From Onthovicinus sp900555545 (GTDB lineage: Bacteria > Bacillota > Clostridia > Oscillospirales > Acutalibacteraceae): DNA of 64,000 nt. The position numbers and the translations under genes were made by a program. Where the stretch lies: NCBI GenBank assembly GCA_949296915.1, contig CASFPX010000001.1, positions 124,001 to 188,000 on the forward strand. Direction: 5' to 3'. The notes under the pieces were generated by a model. The model was not told the origin of the DNA. It worked only from the letters and a program-made list of their open reading frames with translations, and ran no database searches. Below are positions 56,456 to 64,000 of the stretch, one piece after another (positions within the stretch are counted from its first letter, which is position 1; each line of letters starts with the position of its first letter).

Positions 56456-56998
56456 ATGGACTGGATGGACGAGGTCCGCGTTCGGCTCCAGCGGAAAAAT
56501 CAGGTTTTATTTACGAAAAACAGCACCTATCTGCAGGATCTGGCGGGGATCTTCCACGGGCTGGATCACCGGGCGGCAGTGCTTTGGGCGTTCGATTTTG
56601 CCGCCGAATCGATCGACTGTCTGGAGAAAAAATACCCACATGAACAGCGACCGCGCGATGCGCTTGAGGCGGCCCGGGCCTGGGCAGCCGGAGCAGTTAA
56701 AATGCCGCTGGCGCAGCGTAAAATTTTGGATTGCCACGCCTTTGCAAAGGAGATCAGCTGTAAGGCGGATATTGCCGTATGCCACGCAGTAGGGCAGGCC
56801 TGCGCGGTTGTCCACACAGCGGGTCATGTCATGGGCTATCCGATCTATGACCTGACCGCAATCGTTTACAGGCTTGGGATCGAAAATTGCGAGGACCAGG
56901 TTGAACAGCGCAAGCAGACGTATATCGACCGCCTGCTCTATTGGGAAAATCACTGGCAGGATTTCCCCGGCCCCTGGGCAGGGTTTATGTGCCGATAG
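56456..56998 (+). CDS. Imm-5-like putative immunity protein
   Basis: A 180-residue alpha-helical protein of the type annotated as 'putative immunity protein' (Imm-5 like): HRAAVLWAFDFAAESIDCLEKKYPHEQRPRDALEAARAWAAG, HAFAKE, and AVGQACAVVHTAGHVMGYPIYDLTAI, rich in Ala/His. The ATG at 56456 has AAGGAGGG 5 nt upstream. Homologues are named from linkage to polymorphic toxins, but no toxin or secretion gene lies nearby, so the family role is uncertain here. Confidence 0.72.
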   Translation: MDWMDEVRVRLQRKNQVLFTKNSTYLQDLAGIFHGLDHRAAVLWAFDFAAESIDCLEKKYPHEQRPRDALEAARAWAAGAVKMPLAQRKILDCHAFAKEISCKADIAVCHAVGQACAVVHTAGHVMGYPIYDLTAIVYRLGIENCEDQVEQRKQTYIDRLLYWENHWQDFPGPWAGFMCR

Positions 56999-57052
56999 TC
57001 AGCGGAAAATGAAAACATAATGTGTAAAAAAGAATTTCATTGAGAACGGACG

Positions 57053-57085
57053 AAAAACAGGCAGGCATCACAGGATGCCTGCCTG
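57053..57085 (-). terminator. Terminator of glyA
   Basis: Perfect 12-bp stem CAGGCAGGCATC/GATGCCTGCCTG (57058-57069, 57074-57085), ACAG loop, TTTTTCG on the minus strand. Confidence 0.92.
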
Positions 57086-57100
57086 TCCATTTGTGCAGGA

Positions 57101-58357
57101 TTATTCGTACAGTGGATATTTTGCGATCAGCTTCTCAACATCGGCACGGATGGCGTCGGCCTCCTGCTCAAAGGTGCCTTTGCAGCAGCGGGCGATGCAG
57201 TCCGCAATCACGTCCATGTCCGCCTCCACGAGGCCGCGCGTGGTGACGGCCGCAGTGCCCAGGCGCACGCCGCTGGTGACAAAGGGCTTCTCCGGATCGT
57301 TCGGCACGGCGTTCTTGTTGGCGGTAATATACACGCTGTCCATCCGGTGCTCAAGCTCCTTACCGGTGATTCCGGTGCCGCGCAGGTCGATGAGCATCAG
57401 GTGGTTGTCCGTGCCGCCGGAAACCAGATTGATGCCACGCTTCAGCAGCCCGTCCGCCAGGGCCTTGGCATTGTTGATAACCTGCTGCTGATAGGCCTTG
57501 AACTCCGGCTGGAGCGCCTCGCCAAAGCAGACGGCTTTGCCGGCAATGATGTGCATCAACGGACCGCCCTGCGTGCCGGGGAACACAGCCTTGTTGATGC
57601 GCTTGGCCATCTCCTCATCATTGCACAGGATCAGGCCGCCGCGCGGGCCGCGCAGCGTCTTGTGCGTGGTGGTAGTGACCACGTCCGCATACGGGACGGG
57701 GGATGGATGGAGCCCGGCCGCCACAAGGCCCGCGATGTGAGCCATATCCACCATCAGATAGGCGCCGACTTCCTTGGCAATCTGGGAGATGCGCTCAAAG
57801 TCGATGATACGGGGATAGGCGGAGGCGCCCGCCACGATCAGCTTGGGCTGATAGGCCTTGGCGCGCCGCTCGAAGTCGTCATAGTCGATGAACCCGTCGT
57901 CATTGACGCCGTATGCGTCAAACTGGAAGTATTTGCCGGAGACATTGACCGGGGAGCCGTGTGTCAGATGGCCGCCGTGGGCCAGGTTCATCCCCATGAC
58001 CTTGTCGCCCGGCTGCAGCAGGGCAAAGTACACGGCAAAGTTTGCCTGTGCGCCGGAGTGGGGCTGTACATTGGCGTAGTTGGCGCCAAACACTTTCTTG
58101 GCGCGCTCGATGGCGATATTCTCCACCACGTCCACATATTCGCAGCCGCCGTAGTAGCGCTTGGCCGGCAGGCCCTCGGCATATTTGTTGGTCAGTACGC
58201 TGCCCATAGCCGCCATCACGGCCGGGGTGACCAGGTTTTCGCTGGCAATCAGCTCCAAGTTGCGGCGCTGGCGCATGAGTTCCTGCTGCATCGCCGCGCC
58301 GACCTCCGGATCCTTGGAGGCGACGTAGCCGATGGTATCCATCAAATCTCCGTACAT
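57101..58357 (-). CDS. glyA: Serine hydroxymethyltransferase
   Basis: A 418-residue PLP enzyme converting serine and THF to glycine and methylene-THF. Landmarks are QRRNLELIASENLVTPAV, PHSGAQANFAVYFAL, NLAHGGHLTHGSPVN, and the PLP-lysine motif VTTTTHKTLRGPRGG. GAGGAG lies 8 nt before the ATG. Divergent from nth; own terminator. Confidence 0.98.
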   Translation of the reverse strand: MYGDLMDTIGYVASKDPEVGAAMQQELMRQRRNLELIASENLVTPAVMAAMGSVLTNKYAEGLPAKRYYGGCEYVDVVENIAIERAKKVFGANYANVQPHSGAQANFAVYFALLQPGDKVMGMNLAHGGHLTHGSPVNVSGKYFQFDAYGVNDDGFIDYDDFERRAKAYQPKLIVAGASAYPRIIDFERISQIAKEVGAYLMVDMAHIAGLVAAGLHPSPVPYADVVTTTTHKTLRGPRGGLILCNDEEMAKRINKAVFPGTQGGPLMHIIAGKAVCFGEALQPEFKAYQQQVINNAKALADGLLKRGINLVSGGTDNHLMLIDLRGTGITGKELEHRMDSVYITANKNAVPNDPEKPFVTSGVRLGTAAVTTRGLVEADMDVIADCIARCCKGTFEQEADAIRADVEKLIAKYPLYE

Positions 58358-58484
58358 AATCTGCTCCTCATCTCTATTTAATCGTGTAAAAAGTTTCCTT
58401 CCCTATATTAACACACCCACGCCGTAAATTCAATATTCCATTTCCCGACAAAATACGGTATAATCATGATAAAGGTGATGTGAT

Positions 58485-59120
58485 ATGACAAAAAAACAGC
58501 GCGCGCTTCTCGCTGTGGAAGCGCTGAAAAACGAATATCCCGATGCGATCTGTTCCCTTACGGAGCGCGATCCGCTGCGCCTGCTGATCGCAGTGCGCCT
58601 ATCTGCCCAGTGTACGGATGCCCGGGTCAACCTGGTCACACCCGTCCTGTTTGAAAAGTTCCCCACGCTGGAGTCGCTCTGCGAGGCCCCGCTGGAGGAT
58701 GTGGAGGCGATCGTCAAGCCGTGCGGCTTTTACCACGGCAAATCGCGCGATATCATTGGTATGTGCCAAAAGATCCGCGATGAGCACGGCGGCAGGGTGC
58801 CGGACACCATGGAGGCGCTCACCGCCCTGCCCGGCGTCGGGCGCAAGACGGCCAACCTGATCCTCGGGGATATTTACCATCAGACTGGCGTCGTAGTGGC
58901 GGATACGCACTTTATCCGGATCTCCAACCGTCTGGGGTTTGTGAATACTAAAGATCCGTACAAGGTGGAGATCGAGATGCGCAAATTACTCCCCGGCGAG
59001 GAGAGTAACGACTACTGCCACCGCAACGTCCTGCACGGCCGCGCCGTGTGTACTGCGCGCAAGACATACTGCGACCGCTGCTGTATGCGGACATTCTGCC
59101 CCTCCGCGGGGAAGGTGTGA
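58485..59120 (+). CDS. nth: Endonuclease III
   Basis: A 211-residue DNA glycosylase/AP lyase that removes oxidised pyrimidines. The helix-hairpin-helix LPGVGRKTAN (115-124) carries the catalytic Lys121; Asp140 is in VVADTHF. The [4Fe-4S] loop is C189-x6-C196-x2-C199-x5-C205. A TATAAT (about 58454) lies upstream. A bidirectional terminator follows. Confidence 0.97.
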   Translation: MTKKQRALLAVEALKNEYPDAICSLTERDPLRLLIAVRLSAQCTDARVNLVTPVLFEKFPTLESLCEAPLEDVEAIVKPCGFYHGKSRDIIGMCQKIRDEHGGRVPDTMEALTALPGVGRKTANLILGDIYHQTGVVVADTHFIRISNRLGFVNTKDPYKVEIEMRKLLPGEESNDYCHRNVLHGRAVCTARKTYCDRCCMRTFCPSAGKV

Positions 59121-59125
59121 TATTG

Positions 59126-59167
59126 AAAAAGTCAGGGCAGGCCCCACAGGACCTGCCCTGACTTTTT
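59126..59167. terminator. Bidirectional terminator nth / GH43-like gene
   Basis: 16-bp stem AAAAAGTCAGGGCAGG/CCTGCCCTGACTTTTT (59126-59141, 59152-59167), 10-nt loop. Confidence 0.93.
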
Positions 59168-60188
59168 AGGTGCCAAAATGATTGACAAGGGCATCATATT
59201 CACTGTCGCTAATTGACAGGACCGATCCGTGCCGCGGGCTGAAATCCAGGCTGTAATCACTGTTTTTTAGCCGCTTAAAGTGAACCAGATCCGTGGTCTG
59301 CTGCATCAGGAAACGACCCTTGCCGTAGGCGTCCATCATCATGACATACGTGTCTGTTCCGGCGATGTTGTAGATCAGGCTGCCCTCCGTGTTTTCAAAG
59401 TATGCCGACACCTCCTTGGGATCGCTTTCGCGATAGGGGCCGGTCAGGCTCTCCGAGGTGGCCAGACAGATGTTGCCTGCGTCCTCATCCTTAAAATACA
59501 TATAATAGCGGCCATTCCTGGCCAGGATATCCGCGTCGATGGCATCCTTGCTGGTGGAGGGTTCAAAGAGAATCTGTGGCTGCGTCTCAAGCGTTTTAAA
59601 ATCCCTGGTATAGGCATACCAGATCACGGTCTTGGTCCACGCGTCCGTCTGTTCGTTATGCTCACAGTTGGACCAGTAGAGCATGTACATGCCCTCTTCT
59701 CCGTCCCAGATGGCCTGCGGCGCCCACGCGCGCACAGTATCCTCCAGGCCATAGTCGCGCATGTCGATCAGCGACTCATCTGTCCAGTGGATCAGATCGG
59801 TTGACTTCCAGGTGATGATGCAGTGATTCGACGCCCAGCCGTCCGCACTGCGCATGTCCGTGCCGACAATCCGATAGGCGCCGTCCTGATCCCGGAAGAG
59901 ATAGGGGTCACGTACGGATTTGGTGCCGAGCGTCTGAGTGATCACCGGTTTATTCCCGTTGAGCGGCGTGAAGTTGTACCCATCCTCCGACACGGCAAAG
60001 TGAATCCGTTCCTGTTCGGGATCGTTGCCCACAAAGTAGCAGAACAGATACTTGCCGCCGCTGCCTTCCACCGGTTTGGCATAGTCGATGATCCCCAGGA
60101 AATAGAGCGTGAGCGGGACGGCCACAGCAGCAGCCACAACAACCACACAGACTGCAAGGGCCAGTTTGTGCCTGAGCGCCTTTTTCAT
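59166..60188 (-). CDS. GH43-like beta-propeller protein, membrane anchored
   Basis: A 340-residue protein with an N-terminal signal-anchor (LALAVCVVVVAAAVAVPLTLYFLG) and a five-bladed propeller of the arabinanase/GH43 type: SVRDPYLFRDQDG (first catalytic Asp region), VRAWAPQAIWDGEEGMYMLYW, DAIDADILARNGRYYMYFKDE and TEGSLIYN (Glu region). The acidic residues are positioned as in active family members. It would act on extracellular arabinose-containing or related glycans; the substrate is uncertain. AAAGGGAGG precedes the ATG. Monocistronic. Confidence 0.85.
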   Translation of the reverse strand: MKKALRHKLALAVCVVVVAAAVAVPLTLYFLGIIDYAKPVEGSGGKYLFCYFVGNDPEQERIHFAVSEDGYNFTPLNGNKPVITQTLGTKSVRDPYLFRDQDGAYRIVGTDMRSADGWASNHCIITWKSTDLIHWTDESLIDMRDYGLEDTVRAWAPQAIWDGEEGMYMLYWSNCEHNEQTDAWTKTVIWYAYTRDFKTLETQPQILFEPSTSKDAIDADILARNGRYYMYFKDEDAGNICLATSESLTGPYRESDPKEVSAYFENTEGSLIYNIAGTDTYVMMMDAYGKGRFLMQQTTDLVHFKRLKNSDYSLDFSPRHGSVLSISDSEYDALVNHFGT

Positions 60189-60255
60189 AGGATTTCCTCC
60201 CTTTCAGCGAATCCCCCTTTTGAGCCGGCGGGAGATTTGGACAATATGTAATTAT

Positions 60256-60284
60256 ATTATATATTCCCCGCCGGATGTTGTAAA
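60256..60284 (-). promoter_or_regulatory. Promoter of the GH43-like gene
   Basis: Minus strand TTTACA (60279-60284), 17-nt spacer, perfect TATAAT (60256-60261). Confidence 0.82.
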
Positions 60285-60308
60285 GTGGAAAAGTCTCGTT
60301 CCCTCCGC

Positions 60309-60845
60309 CTATTTCAGGCTGCGCCCCAGCTGATACGCCTGATCCGGATACGGGCTCCGCAGCGTCATGCCAAGGGTGCCGCACCCCTTCCCCAGAACCG
60401 TCCCCTGGTCGTCCAAGTTCAGATAGCGCACAAGGGTTTTATAGTGGGTTTCCAGCGATTCAAATGTCCAATTATCCGCATTCCAGGCGGCGGCCAGCAG
60501 GGCGGACTTCATGTGCCTGCGGGTGATGCTCCCGTTGATCGCGCAGAACCGGTCTACCAGGATTTTTAATTGTGCGGACATCCCGTAATAGTACAGCGGA
60601 GTTACAAATACAAACATATCCGAATTTAAAATTTGTCCGCGGAACTGTTCCATATCGTCTTTTTGAACGCAGGGGCCCTCGTAGCCGCAGCAAACGCATC
60701 CCGTACAGGGGTGAAGGTTGGCGTGGGCCGCATCAATGATTTTAATCGTGTGCCCAGCCTCTACGGCGCCGCGGATAAACTCCTCCGCCAGCAGATTGGA
60801 AGACCCACACCGGTTGGGGCTCCCCTCCAGTACTGTGATTATCAT
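60309..60845 (-). CDS. NADPH-dependent FMN reductase / iron-sulfur flavoprotein-like
   Basis: A 178-residue flavodoxin-like reductase. GSPNRCGSSNLLAEEF is the FMN phosphate loop, CTGCVCCGYEGPC a cysteine-rich segment like that of iron-sulfur flavoproteins, and TPLYYYGMSAQLKILVDRF the isoalloxazine loop. A cluster-binding role for the cysteines is suggested by CxxCxCC but not proven. It follows the lipoprotein flavodoxin gene by 18 nt. Confidence 0.9.
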   Translation of the reverse strand: MIITVLEGSPNRCGSSNLLAEEFIRGAVEAGHTIKIIDAAHANLHPCTGCVCCGYEGPCVQKDDMEQFRGQILNSDMFVFVTPLYYYGMSAQLKILVDRFCAINGSITRRHMKSALLAAAWNADNWTFESLETHYKTLVRYLNLDDQGTVLGKGCGTLGMTLRSPYPDQAYQLGRSLK

Positions 60846-60863
60846 GCTGACCGCCTCCTGTTT

Positions 60864-61541
60864 TTACTGGAATGATTCAATCCAGGCCTTCACGTCCTCT
60901 TGCGAAACACTGCTGCTAAACCGCTCGCCTTCCAGCCAGTTCCCGCTTCCGGCCAGTTCAGCTAATTGTCTGCCGCTGTCCCCAATCCCACTGCCGCCTG
61001 AGGTGCAAAACGGAATGACGGTTTTACCCGTAAAATCGTTGGCCTCAATGAAATCGTTTACCGGCCATGCGGGGCCGCCCCACCATATGGGGAACCCGAT
61101 AAAAACCGTGGACACGCTTTGCCAGTCCTCTACCGTATCCGCAGCCAGTTCTATATCCTGCAGTGATTCGTCCGCACGTTCCCGGGATACTCTGCTGTCA
61201 TTATTGTTGTATTCCAGATCTTCTTCCGTATAAGGATCGGCCGGCTCCAGCTTGAACAATTCTCCGCCTGTCGTTTCAGCAATCATTTTCGCTACACGCT
61301 CTGTATTGCCGGTGGCCGAAAAATACACGACCAGCGTTTTTCCCGTCGTTCCAGTGTCATCTATTTCCGTCTGGCTATTTGTTCCGGCGCCATCTTCTAC
61401 TGCAGATGCACTGGATTTGTTTTCCGATGCGAAATTCAGCAGTGCCTGGCTTTCCTCTTCTCCACTCCCGGCCCCGCAACCGGATAACATACCGGCCATC
61501 AGGATGCACACTGTCGCCAATAGCAATCCGCGTTTTCTCAT
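60864..61541 (-). CDS. Lipoprotein flavodoxin
   Basis: A 225-residue exported flavodoxin. The signal peptide ends in lipobox MLSGC (about Cys22), followed by a flexible Ser/Glu-rich linker (about 23-68) and a flavodoxin domain: TLVVYFSATGNTERVAKMIAE (FMN phosphate loop), GFPIWWGGPAWPV and PFCTSGGSGIGDSG. Membrane-tethered flavodoxins on the outer face are known in Firmicutes and may serve extracellular electron transfer or thiol/quinone reduction; that use is inferred here. Confidence 0.9.
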   Translation of the reverse strand: MRKRGLLLATVCILMAGMLSGCGAGSGEEESQALLNFASENKSSASAVEDGAGTNSQTEIDDTGTTGKTLVVYFSATGNTERVAKMIAETTGGELFKLEPADPYTEEDLEYNNNDSRVSRERADESLQDIELAADTVEDWQSVSTVFIGFPIWWGGPAWPVNDFIEANDFTGKTVIPFCTSGGSGIGDSGRQLAELAGSGNWLEGERFSSSVSQEDVKAWIESFQ

Positions 61542-61760
61542 AAGGAATAACCTCCAATCCGATATGATCTATACTCTGTGTATGCGCGCCTCATCTTTTC
61601 CCCGCGTATACAACTCCTTTTGTATAAAAACGTTGCTTCATACGCGCTGTACACTCAAAAAGTATCCGTATTTCAGGATCCTCTGAGCAGATAATTGGGC
61701 ATACCTTTTGGTCACTGGTGCGTGATTTCACAAGGTGCCCCTTGGCGCTCTTTCCCAGAC

Positions 61761-62324
61761 CTAACACACATGGTTTTTTGTATTCTTACCAAAAGACATG
61801 CACTTGCCGATGGTATCGCCGGTGCGCAGGTACTCATAGGTAGGCATTTCAAACAGCACCGGTTTGAGCACGTGGTAATCAATCTTGCCGGCCGAATTTA
61901 GCACGTTCTCGTCAGCATAGGTAGCATCGATGGTGCAGATGAAATTCTCAAAGCCCTTTGTTTCATAAATGTCCTCCACACTACATACCATTGTGACTGG
62001 TGCCTGGGAGATCATCGGCACGCCTACATCATCTACCGCATAGTCGAATAGCATGGATTTATCCTCTTTACTGCCACTGATGCATCCGGAGAGATCCGCA
62101 CTGGGGAGCAGTGCCTCGTCCACAATATTGATAGAGAATTTCCTGTTTGATTTGATCCCTTTATTGGTATAGTGGGTGTTGGCCAGACTGATCATTATAT
62201 GATCGTGGCCGATGATTCCCACATGACCGGCCAACAGCCAGTTGGGCTTACCGTTTACCATTGCGCCGACCACAACAAGGGGGGTGGGATACAGTGCCAG
62301 CGCGTTTCCGATATGCTTTTTCAT
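61761..62324 (-). CDS. Flavin reductase-like (FMN-binding split barrel) protein
   Basis: A 187-residue flavin reductase domain protein: LYPTPLVVVGAMVNGKPNW, GHDHIMISLANTHYTNKGI, RKFSINIVDEALL and CTIDATYADENVL are typical. It reduces or carries flavin for partner flavoproteins. A GGGAGG site precedes the ATG. It is the last gene of a run ADH-flavodoxin-TetR-flavin reductase, 48 nt after tetR. Confidence 0.9.
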   Translation of the reverse strand: MKKHIGNALALYPTPLVVVGAMVNGKPNWLLAGHVGIIGHDHIMISLANTHYTNKGIKSNRKFSINIVDEALLPSADLSGCISGSKEDKSMLFDYAVDDVGVPMISQAPVTMVCSVEDIYETKGFENFICTIDATYADENVLNSAGKIDYHVLKPVLFEMPTYEYLRTGDTIGKCMSFGKNTKNHVC

Positions 62325-62372
62325 GATCTGTTACCTCCCAAAACTTTCTTTGACCCTCCGATGTTGCTGGGA

Positions 62373-63002
62373 TCACCGATAATCCTGCAGCAGCTTTGAT
62401 ACAAAGGAACGTGTGATCTCATAAATAGAGTAGCGGGCATAGGGGATATGGGCAATTTTCATGGCTTTTTTTTGCTTGTCGGTCGCCTCGGTATATGGGT
62501 AAACTCCGAACAGGAAGGGGAAGAAAGCATAGAGAAAAGCCTGAATATCGTCCTGCGTCATGCTCGGGAAGAATTTTTTTAGACAGCCGGTGAGCGACTG
62601 CATGGCACAGGCATAAACCCTTTTAAAGGCGACAAGATTCTCCATGCGGCTCCCGCCCTCCATGTCATACAGGTTCATCGCCATCAGCTTGAGCATACAT
62701 CCGCGTTTTTCCAAGGTACGGGCCAAAGCCTGCGCAAACCCGCCGGGCGGCAGCGCGTCGTTCTCGTTGCGGATCGCATCCAAATCTGCGGTCCACAATT
62801 CGTATTCCCGCTGCAGCAGAGCTAAGAAGATTTCCTCCTTGGTGTGAAAATAGTTGTAGATGGAGGTGCGGGTGAAGGTGGTCTTTGTCCCAATTTCCCG
62901 CAGGGTGATCTCCCGGAATGGCATCGTCTCATACAGCGCTGCACAGGCGTTGATGATCTCCTCCTTACGGGCATTTGTCAATTCTTGTGATCCCTTTGGC
63001 AT
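62373..63002 (-). CDS. TetR-family transcriptional regulator
   Basis: A 209-residue regulator: the N-terminal HTH is FREITLREIGTKTTFTRTSIYNYFHTKEEIF (about 30-60) and the C-terminal part a helical ligand domain. GGAAGGA precedes the ATG. It sits inside the flavodoxin/ADH run, 23 nt after flavodoxin and 48 nt before flavin reductase, so it is probably the local regulator. The ligand is unknown. Confidence 0.92.
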   Translation of the reverse strand: MPKGSQELTNARKEEIINACAALYETMPFREITLREIGTKTTFTRTSIYNYFHTKEEIFLALLQREYELWTADLDAIRNENDALPPGGFAQALARTLEKRGCMLKLMAMNLYDMEGGSRMENLVAFKRVYACAMQSLTGCLKKFFPSMTQDDIQAFLYAFFPFLFGVYPYTEATDKQKKAMKIAHIPYARYSIYEITRSFVSKLLQDYR

Positions 63003-63025
63003 ATTTTTGATCCTTCCTTAGTGGT

Positions 63026-63499
63026 TCAGGCGTTCAGTGCCTCGCGGGCCCAGGCGACCGCACTGGAGCCGTTGAGAAGCTGTCCTTTTTCCCACTGTGC
63101 CTCAGGGCAGTGCTTTTTTAAACTTTTTTCCGCGCCGCTGATGCCGCTGCCGCCCGATGTGGCAAAGGGAATGATTGTTTTCCCGGAGAAGTCACAGCTC
63201 TCCAGGAAGGTGTCCACAATGCGGGGCTCCACATACCACCAGATGGGGAATCCCAGCAGTACCGTGTCGTATTGCGCCATGTCTGGTGCAGGCCTCGCAA
63301 TAGCCGGGCGGCAGGCCGGATCATTCATCTCCGCCGACGAGCGGCTCGATTTGTCCGTCCAGTCCAAATCTGCGGCTGTATACGGCATTTCCGGGCGGAT
63401 CTCATACAGATCCGCCCCGGTGGCTATCGCAATTTCTTTTGCAGCATGGGCAGTCACACCGCTTGCCGAAAAATAGGCCACCAATATTTTTCCGCTCAT
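63026..63499 (-). CDS. Flavodoxin
   Basis: A 157-residue flavodoxin: ILVAYFSASGVTAHAAKEIA (FMN phosphate loop with S in place of T), GFPIWWYVEPRIVDTFL and PFATSGGSGISGAEKSLKKH. It is related to the lipoprotein flavodoxin at 60864 but cytosolic. GAAGGAGAG precedes the ATG, which overlaps the stop of the upstream ADH gene (ATGA), so the two are coupled. Confidence 0.93.
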   Translation of the reverse strand: MSGKILVAYFSASGVTAHAAKEIAIATGADLYEIRPEMPYTAADLDWTDKSSRSSAEMNDPACRPAIARPAPDMAQYDTVLLGFPIWWYVEPRIVDTFLESCDFSGKTIIPFATSGGSGISGAEKSLKKHCPEAQWEKGQLLNGSSAVAWAREALNA

Positions 63500-64000
63500 G
63501 ATAAACTCTCCTTCAAAATTTTTATGATTTCATCGCGATCCAGTACCTTGTATCCGCCGTTCATAATCAGCGTTCCGTCTGCAATACCATCGATCATCTC
63601 CGGTGTGGCCCCGAGGTCGGAAATGTTCATCACAAGTCCAAGCTCGCGCATCCAGCTTTCCATAGCGGCCAGGCCCTGGTGAGCGATCTGCTCATCGGTC
63701 TTGCCGACCGGATCCACATCCCACACATTGATGGCAAAGCGCTTGAATTTTTGCACGCCGTAGGGCAGGATGTGCCGGTAATAGGGCAGGGAGACGGCGG
63801 CAAGCGTCATTCCGTGGGTCGCATTGGTATAGGCGCCCACCGACTGGCCGAGCATATGCACCATCCAGTCCGTAGACTTCCCGCGGGAAACAAGCGTGTT
63901 CAGCGCCCAGGTCGCCGCCCACATGATGTTGCTGCGGGCCTCATAGTTCTGCGGGTCCTGATTGGCGATACGGCTCGCATGGATGACGGAGCGCATCAGT
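63496..64000 (-). CDS. Iron-containing alcohol dehydrogenase, C-terminal part
   Basis: The frame is open to the right edge, so the N-terminus is missing; 168 residues or so are visible. The sequence TDWMVHMLGQSVGAYTNATHGMTLA has the metal-ligand histidines (HMLGQ and HGMTL) of the iron-ADH family (BDH/YqhD-like branch), and the helical end MSWMRELGLVMNISDLG-like segment follows. It is probably a butanol or aldehyde dehydrogenase. It is translationally coupled to the flavodoxin gene by an ATGA overlap. Confidence 0.88.
   Translation of the reverse strand, partial: LMRSVIHASRIANQDPQNYEARSNIMWAATWALNTLVSRGKSTDWMVHMLGQSVGAYTNATHGMTLAAVSLPYYRHILPYGVQKFKRFAINVWDVDPVGKTDEQIAHQGLAAMESWMRELGLVMNISDLGATPEMIDGIADGTLIMNGGYKVLDRDEIIKILKESLS

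Noticed and set aside
1..64000. tRNA, rRNA, CRISPR arrays and insertion sequences
   Set aside because: No cloverleaf with a GTTCRAnYC arm, no rRNA-like stretch, no regularly spaced repeat array and no transposase frame were seen.

Overview
Organism and overall character. The 64 kb window is chromosomal DNA of an anaerobic low-to-mid-GC Firmicute, most likely a class Clostridia, Oscillospiraceae-like gut or anaerobic-community bacterium. The evidence is oxygen-sensitive enzymes (class III ribonucleotide reductase NrdDG, two [FeFe]-hydrogenase family proteins, a formate/nitrite channel), strict-anaerobe oxygen defences (flavodiiron protein, rubredoxin, Bcp peroxiredoxin, Rieske-FAD oxidoreductase), Gram-positive surface chemistry (sortase, LPXTG-like anchors, a G5/3D wall protein), strong AGGAGG ribosome sites and sigma-A promoters. 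No rRNA, tRNA, CRISPR array, prophage or insertion sequence was seen. This is a taxonomic inference; no marker was searched.

Layout. 1-5 kb: end of an OmpR-type regulator, prfB (without the usual programmed frameshift), a G5/3D wall protein with a WalR-like triple repeat upstream, two paralogous zinc-ribbon membrane proteins and a TtcA-family tRNA thiolase. 5-9 kb: rplM-rpsI, then an iron operon feoA-feoA-feoB-Cys-rich protein behind a palindromic operator. 9-17 kb: flavodiiron protein and rubredoxin, Rieske oxidoreductase, a nucleotidyltransferase/bcp/NUDIX operon, an acetylesterase with a DUF4874/DUF4832-like lipoprotein, and an effector-binding-domain protein. 17-18 kb: repeat-rich intergenic DNA. 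18-21 kb: nrdDG divergent from a Crp/Fnr regulator, with a 16-bp palindrome placed at about -41.5 of the nrdD promoter. 21-25 kb: PAP2 phosphatase and a second feoA-feoB pair.

25-32 kb is the standout region. A tyrosine recombinase gene is followed, 2 bp after its stop, by a 20-bp sequence that recurs in inverted orientation (19/20 matches) 327 bp further on. Each copy is a classical recombinase core site (7-bp inverted arms around a 6-bp spacer). Between them lies a sigma-A promoter that points AWAY from the downstream pilus-like operon (GLUG surface protein, isopeptide pilin, class C sortase, Cna_B anchored protein), plus a terminator. This looks like a fim-type ON/OFF invertible promoter, captured in the OFF orientation.

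32-45 kb: divergent long PRPP synthetase, FNT channel, a protein with P-type ATPase architecture whose catalytic motifs are all replaced, RlmB, a 43-residue membrane peptide behind repeated TTGTAAC boxes, and a four-gene set: sensory [FeFe]-hydrogenase (HydS type with PAS), PP2C/SpoIIE phosphatase, a group-B-like hydrogenase and a thioredoxin-like [2Fe-2S] protein. This set is probably a hydrogen or redox sensing pathway. FabG-like SDR and metallophosphoesterase follow.

45-64 kb: orphan Na+-decarboxylase beta and gamma-like subunits, a YhhN-family protein, a condensation-fold protein overlapping a permease-prefix-like protein, hom-lysC, an AI-2E/YtvI transporter, a TM2 zinc-ribbon protein, MarR-MATE, an Imm-5-like protein, glyA divergent from nth, a GH43-like protein, and a flavin/flavodoxin cluster (iron ADH, flavodoxin, TetR, flavin reductase, lipoprotein flavodoxin, FMN reductase) that runs off the right end. 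Themes linking the genes are ferrous iron acquisition, FeS/flavin redox chemistry and oxygen defence, and a surface pilus apparently under recombinational control.
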